DNA of 7,992 bases, taken from the NCBI GenBank assembly GCA_031266495.1, contig JAISAX010000097.1:1-7992 (forward strand). Reading direction: 5' to 3'. This DNA is from Opitutaceae bacterium. Lineage in GTDB: Bacteria; Verrucomicrobiota; Verrucomicrobiae; Opitutales; Opitutaceae. The notes beneath the pieces are model-generated. The model made no database searches. It saw only the letters and a program-made list of their open reading frames with translations, and was not told where the DNA came from. Position numbers and translations under genes: made by a program. The number at the start of each line of letters is the position of its first letter. The first letter of the stretch is position 1. Positions 1 to 5,400 of the stretch are shown here, piece by piece.

Positions 1-193
1 GGTGGCAACTGACGCGGCGACGCGGTGGGAGGCTGGTCACCTGAGCCGAAGGCGCCAGCCGACCGAAGGGAATCCGCAATGCGGGTTTCACGCGTCGAAA
101 GCCACGAAAGGATGCCGGCCCTGTTCCGCGCGCATGGGGGCGGGGGCGCGGCGGACGCGGGGGGGGAGGGGCGGCGGGAGACACTCCCGGATG
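1..193. other. Non-coding flank downstream of the PEP-CTERM gene
   Basis: I see no credible gene in this GC-rich stretch at the window edge. The open frames that cross it have arginine- and glycine-rich composition typical of chance frames, and none resembles a known family. It holds an 8-base G run at 159-166, a weak 6-bp inverted repeat (31-36 with 55-60) and, next to the stop of the neighbouring gene, a short hairpin listed separately. A gene entering from the left edge cannot be excluded. Confidence 0.5.
175..189 (-). terminator. Short hairpin just after the PEP-CTERM stop, possible terminator
   Basis: CGGGAG (175-180) pairs perfectly with CTCCCG (184-189) across a 3-base loop. The hairpin starts 4 bases beyond the TAA stop (196-194) of the minus-strand PEP-CTERM gene. 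The position suits a transcription terminator, but no T-run follows on the minus strand; a C-rich stretch follows instead. It is therefore not a canonical intrinsic terminator and may only stabilise the 3' end. Confidence 0.3.
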
Positions 194-1120
194 TTATGCA
201 CGCCTGCGGCGGATGGTCACAATGGCGGCAAGGATGACGGTTCCTGTAATGAGGACGCTCGTCGCGGGTTCAGGGATTTGGCTGACATTGGTAGTGACGC
301 TTACATTATCGAGGCGATAGCCGATGTCGGCACTGGAGCCAAAGGCGATTTCATCAAACGAGGTATAGGCGTTGTTGATACTGGAGTCGGTGCCCGTAAC
401 AGAAAATAACGTACTGCCGTCAGCGTCCTTCACCGTGCTTGAGAGCGAGATGCCTGTTCCGGTTTTGGTTATGGTGAAGGTAACGGTGTATGTATCGGAA
501 TTGTGGATGCGGTTTCCCGTGCTGCCGCTTGCTGACAGTGAAGGAATGTCGTTGCCGGTGAGGATGATGGAATTCGTTCCTGCTTCCTTGGCGAATTTGG
601 TGCTGGTGATATTGGTTGTGTCGGGGCCGAAGGGGAGTCCGAGGCTCATGTATCCGTAATCGTTATTGGAGTCGGTGGTGTTGTCGGCGGTGACGGGAGT
701 GGCGTTGGCGTTATAGAATCCGAAGCGCAGGGCATTGTCGGCGGAGGGGAAACCGGTCTCATTGGTTGTCGTGGCAGTGGTAGTGGAGTCAAAGATACGG
801 ATGTCAAAAGAGAGAGAAATGTAATCGCCTGTATTGGCGAGGGTGACGGTGTCGAATGTGGCGACGACCATCCGGAAGGTGTTGCCTTGATCGACGAAGA
901 GGCCGTTGCCGTCGATGGCCGTGGCGGGGGTGTCGTTGACGGTCAGGGTTGCCGGATTGCCGGAGCTGGGTTTTACGGAAAACCAGTTGGAGCGGGTTCC
1001 GTCGGTGAAGGTGGAATCAAGGACGTTGCGGGACTGTGCCGCGTGGAGCGGGTTCGTAGCCAGGAGGAGGCCGGTGGCAATGACGAGGATCGGGTTTTTG
1101 AATACGTGTTTGGTGTTCAT
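194..1120 (-). CDS. PEP-CTERM sorting domain protein, lectin-like, exported
   Basis: The 308-residue product begins with a signal peptide (residues 1 to about 28: basic start, hydrophobic core, cleavage likely after LHA). A Ser/Thr/Asn-rich, beta-strand-like body follows. The end is a textbook PEP-CTERM tail: PEP at 283-285, a hydrophobic helix at about 287-303, then RRRR at 304-307. Such tails are recognised by exosortase, which cleaves and releases or anchors the protein at the cell surface. The body, with the late segment SFDEIAFGS...YRLDNVSVT, resembles the concanavalin/LamG-like folds common in this class; carbohydrate binding is inference. I chose ATG 1120 because the signal peptide starts there; the open frame runs further upstream but overlaps the preceding gene and reads as proline-rich noise. 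No Shine-Dalgarno sequence precedes it. It lies 136 bases downstream of the pseudopilin-like gene on the same strand. Confidence 0.85.
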   Translation of the reverse strand: MNTKHVFKNPILVIATGLLLATNPLHAAQSRNVLDSTFTDGTRSNWFSVKPSSGNPATLTVNDTPATAIDGNGLFVDQGNTFRMVVATFDTVTLANTGDYISLSFDIRIFDSTTTATTTNETGFPSADNALRFGFYNANATPVTADNTTDSNNDYGYMSLGLPFGPDTTNITSTKFAKEAGTNSIILTGNDIPSLSASGSTGNRIHNSDTYTVTFTITKTGTGISLSSTVKDADGSTLFSVTGTDSSINNAYTSFDEIAFGSSADIGYRLDNVSVTTNVSQIPEPATSVLITGTVILAAIVTIRRRRA

Positions 1121-1239
1121 AGGGAGTGTTTGACTTTTTTTGTGATTGGAGGGCGAAGGAGAGTGGCAGGTTATGGAGTGGGGGCGTTGGTTGCTGTTTT
1201 CTGGATTGGTGGGTTGTGGGTGTGCATTGTTGTGCATCC

Positions 1240-1251
1240 GGGGGGGGGGGG
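1240..1251. repeat. 12-base homopolymeric G tract (C on the minus strand)
   Basis: Twelve consecutive G bases lie between the pseudopilin-like stop (1257) and the PEP-CTERM start (1120), followed by A and GGGG. Next to it, TGTGCAT occurs twice as a direct repeat (1221-1227 and 1231-1237). Runs of this length are prone to slippage. Here the tract could alter spacing or mRNA structure upstream of the surface-protein gene, though no promoter was recognised nearby. Confidence 0.8.
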
Positions 1252-1256
1252 AGGGG

Positions 1257-1934
1257 TTAGTTGGTCTTGGCCTTGGCCACATGCCAGTCGAAGTAGAGTT
1301 GGTTGCGGTGGCCGCCATGAACCGGGTCATTGGGCAAGCTGTCATAATAATTGGCGGCTGTGTTGGTGAAGTTTTTCTTGTCCATATCCTTGATCGCCCA
1401 GGTGGTGGAGGGAGTTTCGATATCGTGGTGAGTGGTGGATGCGGGGGTGCCGTTGCTGGCGTTGCCCCAGGGTCGGAATGAGGAGCCATCGGAGCGTGTG
1501 AATTCATCGCGGGCCAGGTAGCAGGGTTTTGTCAGGTCGGTGGCAATCCGAAGCCAGGCCGGGCAGGCGAGGGAATCGAAACGTTTGGCTCCGGTGCCGG
1601 TGAAGTTGACAAGATAGGGCGCGAGGTGGGTGAAGAGGTTGTACCGGACGGGATCGGATGTATTCAGAATATCAGGATCGGCACTGAACTGGACCTGAAT
1701 GCCCGACCATGTGGGGTTGGGGAGACGGTTTTTGTTTTCGTCGGCGTAGAGTTGGATGGCCGTGCCGATCTGGCGGAGGTTTGATGCACAGGAGACGCTG
1801 TTGGCGGAGGCGCGCACCCGTCCCACCACCGGAATCATGATGCCCGCAAGGATGCCAATGATCGCGATGACCGTCAGCAATTCAATGAGCGTGAAACCGC
1901 GCGCTGGGATGGGTGAGCCTGGAGGTGCATTCAT
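1257..1934 (-). CDS. Pseudopilin-like protein with type IV prepilin N-terminus
   Basis: The 225-residue product has a class III (prepilin) leader: 13 residues ending in Gly13, then FTLIE with Glu18 at the +5 position, followed by a single hydrophobic helix to about residue 34. Prepilin peptidase would cut after Gly13 and methylate Phe14. Downstream is the conserved block CASNLRQIGTAIQLYADEN. Near the C-terminus His206 and Asp216 are spaced as in the H-X9-DG motif of prepilin-associated proteins of Planctomycetes and Verrucomicrobia, but Trp217 replaces Gly. Many such proteins are encoded singly in these genomes, and their function is not established. I chose ATG 1934 because it gives a normal leader; an in-frame TTG at 1973 would add 13 residues. 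It lies between the LacI gene (117 bases upstream) and the PEP-CTERM gene. No other secretion or pilus genes are in the window. Confidence 0.85.
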   Translation of the reverse strand: MNAPPGSPIPARGFTLIELLTVIAIIGILAGIMIPVVGRVRASANSVSCASNLRQIGTAIQLYADENKNRLPNPTWSGIQVQFSADPDILNTSDPVRYNLFTHLAPYLVNFTGTGAKRFDSLACPAWLRIATDLTKPCYLARDEFTRSDGSSFRPWGNASNGTPASTTHHDIETPSTTWAIKDMDKKNFTNTAANYYDSLPNDPVHGGHRNQLYFDWHVAKAKTN

Positions 1935-1989
1935 CTTCAGGCCGAACGTGCAGTGTCGCAGAAAAACTGACAATCACCCTGAAGGTCTA

Positions 1990-1995
1990 TCTATA
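1990..1995 (-). promoter_or_regulatory. Possible -10 box for the pseudopilin-like gene
   Basis: On the minus strand TATAGA (1995 to 1990) lies about 55 bases upstream of ATG 1934, inside the 8-bp palindrome TCTATAGA (1990-1997). No recognisable -35 box lies 16-18 bases further upstream; that stretch is C/T-rich. It suggests, but does not prove, transcription separate from lacI. Confidence 0.2.
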
Positions 1996-2051
1996 GAGCA
2001 ATGAGGTGCGTGAGGGGAGGGGGAGGGGATGCGGACGCTTCCTGAGAAGAT

Positions 2052-3083
2052 CTAGGTTTGGCTTACGGTCCAGCCGGATTGCCAGGTGCTTTCGATGAGG
2101 GTTCGGCCAGGGATGGCCGGGATGCCGCGTTCGTTGCGTTGGATCATGCCTGCAAGAATGTCCACGGCGGTGGCCCCGATGGCGTTGCCATTTTGATCCA
2201 TGCCTGCGTGAGGAGGCGCTCCGGCCGTATTCTGGATGCGAGTACAGGCAATGGCTATCTCTTTGCCTGGCACCAGGCCGATTTGCATGGCAAGGTCGGT
2301 AATCTTCAGGTCGTCGCAGGCGATGGCATCGGGAGCGTGCCGTTTATGCCAGGAGCGCAATGTGCTGGCGCCGAGATAACCTTCAAACAGGAGAGGGGGA
2401 ACTTGCTGCGAGGCTGGTTGCTGGTGATAATCGACCCAGAACATGGCGGACCAGGCGTAATTGACCCGGGCGTCTTTCGCCTTGCTGCAAACGAGACCGA
2501 TGCGCTGCCTGCCAAGCGAACGCAGTCTGGCGATCATGTCCTGCATCGTTCGATACTGGTGGTTGGTAACGAGGTGAAGGCGAGGGGAGATCAGCGAATA
2601 GCCGATGGCGATGGCCGAGAATTGGTTCCAGTCGAAATCGAGGGTATGGAGTTTTCCGAGCGGCATCGGTGCGATGATGAGGCCGGGTATGTTGCGGTTG
2701 GCCAACATTCGCGAAATGCCGGCGCCATCCATTTTTAAGTCGGGCAGGCAGAACTCCTCGAGTTTGTATCCGAGCGTACGGGCGTTGTCCTGGGCGCTGA
2801 GAAAATAATCATCATGCCACCAGGGCCTTTCCCCATCGAGCATCCGTGGGCCGTCGTTGATCCAGGCGAGCGTGGCCTGGTAAGCGGGGCGGCGGCGGCC
2901 AAAGCGGTAGGCGTTGAGCGCCGAGAGGACGGGGTCGGGGCTGTATCCGAGACGTGTTGCGATTTTATGGATACGTTCACGGGTGGACGCAGGAATGCGC
3001 GGGTGGCGGCGCAGGGCCATCGAAACAGTGGTGGCATGAACGCCGGCTTCACGGGCGATGTCTTGCAGGGTGATGCGTTTCAT
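2052..3083 (-). CDS. LacI-family transcriptional regulator
   Basis: The 343-residue product has the LacI architecture. An N-terminal helix-turn-helix (residues about 4-24, TLQDIAREAGVHATTVSMAL) is followed by the third DNA-binding helix (STRERIHKIATRLGYSPDP). A periplasmic-binding-protein-like sensor then runs from about residue 60 to the end, with recognisable segments GLIIAP, RIGLVCS, DAIACDD and a C-terminal AGMDQNGNAIGATAVDIL. The usual LacI hinge is replaced by the LSALNAYR-type sequence seen in many verrucomicrobial members. Such proteins normally bind a sugar or related ligand and repress nearby genes; the ligand cannot be read from the sequence. ATG 3083 places the HTH at the normal distance from the start; no Shine-Dalgarno sequence is visible. 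Two exported-protein genes follow on the same strand and are candidate targets. It is divergent from the TonB-dependent receptor. Confidence 0.92.
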   Translation of the reverse strand: MKRITLQDIAREAGVHATTVSMALRRHPRIPASTRERIHKIATRLGYSPDPVLSALNAYRFGRRRPAYQATLAWINDGPRMLDGERPWWHDDYFLSAQDNARTLGYKLEEFCLPDLKMDGAGISRMLANRNIPGLIIAPMPLGKLHTLDFDWNQFSAIAIGYSLISPRLHLVTNHQYRTMQDMIARLRSLGRQRIGLVCSKAKDARVNYAWSAMFWVDYHQQPASQQVPPLLFEGYLGASTLRSWHKRHAPDAIACDDLKITDLAMQIGLVPGKEIAIACTRIQNTAGAPPHAGMDQNGNAIGATAVDILAGMIQRNERGIPAIPGRTLIESTWQSGWTVSQT

Positions 3084-3105
3084 TTGTCAGGAGTCTGAAG
3101 GGGCA

Positions 3106-3111
3106 TTTATA
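3106..3111 (-). promoter_or_regulatory. Possible -10 box of the lacI promoter
   Basis: On the minus strand TATAAA (3111 to 3106) lies 22 bases upstream of the lacI ATG, which would give a very short leader. A TTCCAA hexamer sits 18 bases further upstream as a weak -35. A better -35-like TTGACC (3124 to 3119) is only 7 bases from the -10 and so is badly spaced. This is inference from base pattern only. Confidence 0.3.
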
Positions 3112-3181
3112 AGGGACAGGTCAAGTGGATTGGAAACCGCGCAAATGAGCCCGCGCTATTCCCGGCAGCGGAAATCCTGCT

Positions 3182-3191
3182 ACTGATCAGT
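3182..3191. promoter_or_regulatory. 10-bp perfect palindrome ACTGATCAGT
   Basis: This self-complementary 10-mer lies between the divergent lacI and receptor genes, just left of the repeat element. It could be an operator half of this region, but it lacks the central CG typical of LacI operators and occurs once in the window, so a binding role is speculative. Confidence 0.2.
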
Positions 3192-3196
3192 CTGAC

Positions 3197-3307
3197 GTCA
3201 AAAGTCGGAAAGTCGGAAGTCATCACCGGCCCGCTTCAGCGGGCCATCCTTGAGAGATGCTCCGCGCAGCGGAGCCGCCGCCGACCTTCGTCCTTCCGAC
3301 TTTTGAC
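3197..3307. repeat. 111-bp inverted-repeat element with two internal hairpins (MITE/REPIN-like)
   Basis: The outer arms GTCAAAAGTCGGAA (3197-3210) and TTCCGACTTTTGAC (3294-3307) are perfect 14-bp inverted copies. Inside are two perfect 7-bp stems: GGCCCGC/GCGGGCC (3228-3234 with 3239-3245, loop TTCA) and GCTCCGC/GCGGAGC (3259-3265 with 3269-3275, loop GCA). The whole can fold as a three-armed structure. The left arm also repeats AAAGTCGG in tandem (3201-3208 and 3209-3216). There is no room for a protein. The form fits a non-autonomous mobile or REP-type repeat; I see no clear target-site duplication. The right arm ends in TTGAC and might supply a -35-like sequence toward the receptor gene. 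Confidence 0.7.
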
Positions 3308-3395
3308 CTGTGGCTGCACACTAGTTAGCCTGTTTTTCATTTTGCAATAACTTGTGGCTTGATTTGCCATCCGAAGGCCGTCATCGGTGGCGGCC

Positions 3396-5378
3396 ATGTT
3401 TTTGTCATCGAAGATCGTTCACGCGGCGCGTCGCCGCACGGCAAGGCCGGGGCGCAGCGGGCTCGCGGGCCTTGTCGCGCTCATGGGTGCAGTAGCCGGC
3501 CTGCACGCCGACACTGCCGCCGGAACCGCGGCGGAAGAGGAGCCGCACACGCTGCCGGCGCTGGCGGTCTATTCGCCGCGTGTGGCCAACCAGGAATCGA
3601 CCGCGTCCTTCGCCATGCCGGTGACGGCGCTGCGTTACGAGCCGCTGGTCGATGTGCAGTCGCGCAGCATGGGCGAGGGGCAGGCGGATGTGTCGATCCG
3701 CGGCGGCACTTTTGAAAACACCGGCTTTGGCATCGGCGCGGTGCCGCTCCACGATTCGCAGACGGGGCATTATTCGGCGGAGTTGCCCGTCGCTCCCGCG
3801 ATGCTCGGCGCGCCGCAGGTGCGCACGGGCGCGGCCAATGCGCAGGCGGGCTGGGGGGCGACGGCCGGCAGCGTCGGTTACGCGTGGCAGCCGGTTGGTT
3901 CCGGCGGGTTCGTCTCGGCCGGCACGGGCAACGACAGCCTGCTCACCGGCGAACTGTACGCGGGCGTGGTCAGCCCGCGCACCGTCGGCGGCTACACGGT
4001 GGCGGCGGACGTCTCGGCGGCCGCCTCGCAGGGCGACGGACCGGTGACGTTTTCCGACCATGATTTTGTCCGCTACAACGGCCGTATCCAGATTCGGGAT
4101 GCGCGTTCGCAAACCGATTTTTTTGCGGGCTACCAGTCCAAGGAGTTTGCATGGCCCAATCTTTACGCCGCCCGCGATGTGGGCGCGGTGTGGCGGCTGG
4201 AACGGGACGAATTGCAGACGCAGCTTTTTGTCGCCAACCACCGCGTGGAGCCCGGTGCCGACGGCGACTGGTTTCAGGCCGGCGCTTGGTACCGGCACAA
4301 CCGCGATCACTATTCGATTCCCGATTTCAGCTACGACGCGCATCACCGGACGATTGTGCGCGGCGCCGGTTTCGACGGGCGCGTGACGGTGGCCGGGATC
4401 GGCGCGGGGAGGGGGGGGGAGGGGGGCGGCGCGACGGCGATCCGCTATCGCGCGGGCGTCGTTGCGGACGATCTCCGGTCAACCGAGCTTAACAATGGCA
4501 ACTACAACAGCCGCACCCAGGTTTACGCGGGTGTCTTCGGCGACCAGACCTTCGGGCTCGTCGGCGGCGCGCAGGAACTCGTGCTGACGGCGGGCGTCAA
4601 CTACGACGACAGCAACCGCGCCGGCTCCGCCTTTTCGCCGGTCGCGGAAATCGCCTGGCGACGGACGCCGCCGGCATCGTCCGCATCGCCGACGTCTGCG
4701 GCCGGGTTGCAACGGGTTTACCTGAGCTACGACCAGTCCACACAGTTACCCACCTGCACGGCGCTCAACAGCAGCCCGACGGGTCTCTTTGGCGGCGATC
4801 CGGACCTGGGGCGTTCGAAGGCGTTCAACATCGAACTCGGCGCCGATGTCGCCGCAGCGGGCTGGACGGCGACGGCGGCGGTGTTTTTCCGGCGCGACGA
4901 CGATCTTGTGGACTGGGTGTTCGCGCCGACGACGCCGGGCAGCCGGATGGCGAGCGCCGTCGATCTCGACACGTGGGGCGTGGAGCTGGTGGCGCGGCGT
5001 TCGTGGCGCGCGGTGGACTTTGTGGCGGGCTACTCGTGGTTGCACAAGACGGACAACTACACGACGGCCGGCCTCTCCAGTTTCTACGCGCTCAACTACG
5101 CCGAACATCGTCTGACGGCGGCGGTCACTGTGCGCCTTGGCGGGGGGGTCGAGGTGCGGTGCGACAATGAATTCCGCGTGCAGGAGGAGAATGGTCTGCG
5201 CGAGACGACGCGGACGCCTTTTTTCACGTCGCTCGGATTGTATTGGCATGTTCCCTACGTGTCCGGACTGACGGTGTCGGCGCAGGTGGACAACTTGTGG
5301 GGTGTCGATTACCAGGAGGTGCCGCTCGTGCCGGGTACGCCGCGGACGTGGTCCACGGCGATGACGTATGCGTGGTGA
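3396..5378 (+). CDS. TonB-dependent outer-membrane receptor
   Basis: The 660-residue product has a signal peptide (residues 1 to about 38: twin basic stretches, hydrophobic core, cleavage after LHA) and a TonB-box-like ALAVYSP at about 55-61. A plug domain follows (about 75-165, including DVSIRGG at 98-104). The rest is a beta-barrel ending in Trp, as expected for BAM-assembled porins and receptors. Late motifs match the family: GGDPDLGRSKAFNIELG, then FFRRDDDLVDW (Arg499-Trp507) and the terminal DNLWGVDYQEVPLVPGTPR. The size and the DDLVDW segment recall BtuB-like receptors, but the substrate is not determined. The plug lacks the usual EVLRGP/GGVINI signatures. ATG 3396 gives a compact signal peptide; GTG 3387 is an in-frame alternative. 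A 9-base G run (4411-4419) falls inside the barrel. The gene converges on the EEP gene. Confidence 0.87.
   Translation: MFLSSKIVHAARRRTARPGRSGLAGLVALMGAVAGLHADTAAGTAAEEEPHTLPALAVYSPRVANQESTASFAMPVTALRYEPLVDVQSRSMGEGQADVSIRGGTFENTGFGIGAVPLHDSQTGHYSAELPVAPAMLGAPQVRTGAANAQAGWGATAGSVGYAWQPVGSGGFVSAGTGNDSLLTGELYAGVVSPRTVGGYTVAADVSAAASQGDGPVTFSDHDFVRYNGRIQIRDARSQTDFFAGYQSKEFAWPNLYAARDVGAVWRLERDELQTQLFVANHRVEPGADGDWFQAGAWYRHNRDHYSIPDFSYDAHHRTIVRGAGFDGRVTVAGIGAGRGGEGGGATAIRYRAGVVADDLRSTELNNGNYNSRTQVYAGVFGDQTFGLVGGAQELVLTAGVNYDDSNRAGSAFSPVAEIAWRRTPPASSASPTSAAGLQRVYLSYDQSTQLPTCTALNSSPTGLFGGDPDLGRSKAFNIELGADVAAAGWTATAAVFFRRDDDLVDWVFAPTTPGSRMASAVDLDTWGVELVARRSWRAVDFVAGYSWLHKTDNYTTAGLSSFYALNYAEHRLTAAVTVRLGGGVEVRCDNEFRVQEENGLRETTRTPFFTSLGLYWHVPYVSGLTVSAQVDNLWGVDYQEVPLVPGTPRTWSTAMTYAW
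4411..4419. repeat. 9-base G tract inside the receptor gene
   Basis: Nine G bases, followed by A and six more G (4421-4426), encode part of a Gly-rich loop at about residues 339-344 of the TonB-dependent receptor. As written the tract keeps the frame open to the natural stop. A one-base slip would truncate the barrel, so it is either a possible on/off switch or a place to suspect sequencing error. Confidence 0.75.
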
Positions 5379-5400
5379 ACCGGATGGCGTGCGCCCATGT

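Larger units (their letters stand above)
3084..3395. other. Divergent intergenic region with repeat element
   Basis: This 312-base gap separates lacI (minus) from the receptor gene (plus). It holds a TATAAA box near lacI, a perfect 10-bp palindrome ACTGATCAGT (3182-3191), the hairpin-rich inverted-repeat element at 3197-3307, and an AT-richer stretch (about 3325-3366) before the receptor start where its promoter would be expected. No convincing -35/-10 pair was found for the receptor. There is no credible small gene or RNA gene. Confidence 0.6.

Noticed and set aside
3110..3200. Possible cobalamin riboswitch upstream of the BtuB-like receptor
   Set aside because: Fragments such as CCGGCAGCGGAAATCCTGCTACTG loosely recall parts of the class, but the ordered conserved boxes (GGGAA-type core, GCCACTG, terminal AGCC-GGAGACC-GCC) are not all present, and a repeat element separates the region from the gene. 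A covariance-model search would settle it.
3405..4346. 313-residue minus-strand open frame opposite the receptor
   Set aside because: It is an Arg/His-rich shadow of the receptor coding strand with no recognisable domain.
5379..5400. Bidirectional terminator between the convergent receptor and EEP genes
   Set aside because: The 22-base gap holds only a 4-bp stem with no T-run on the plus strand at the right place, so it is not supported.
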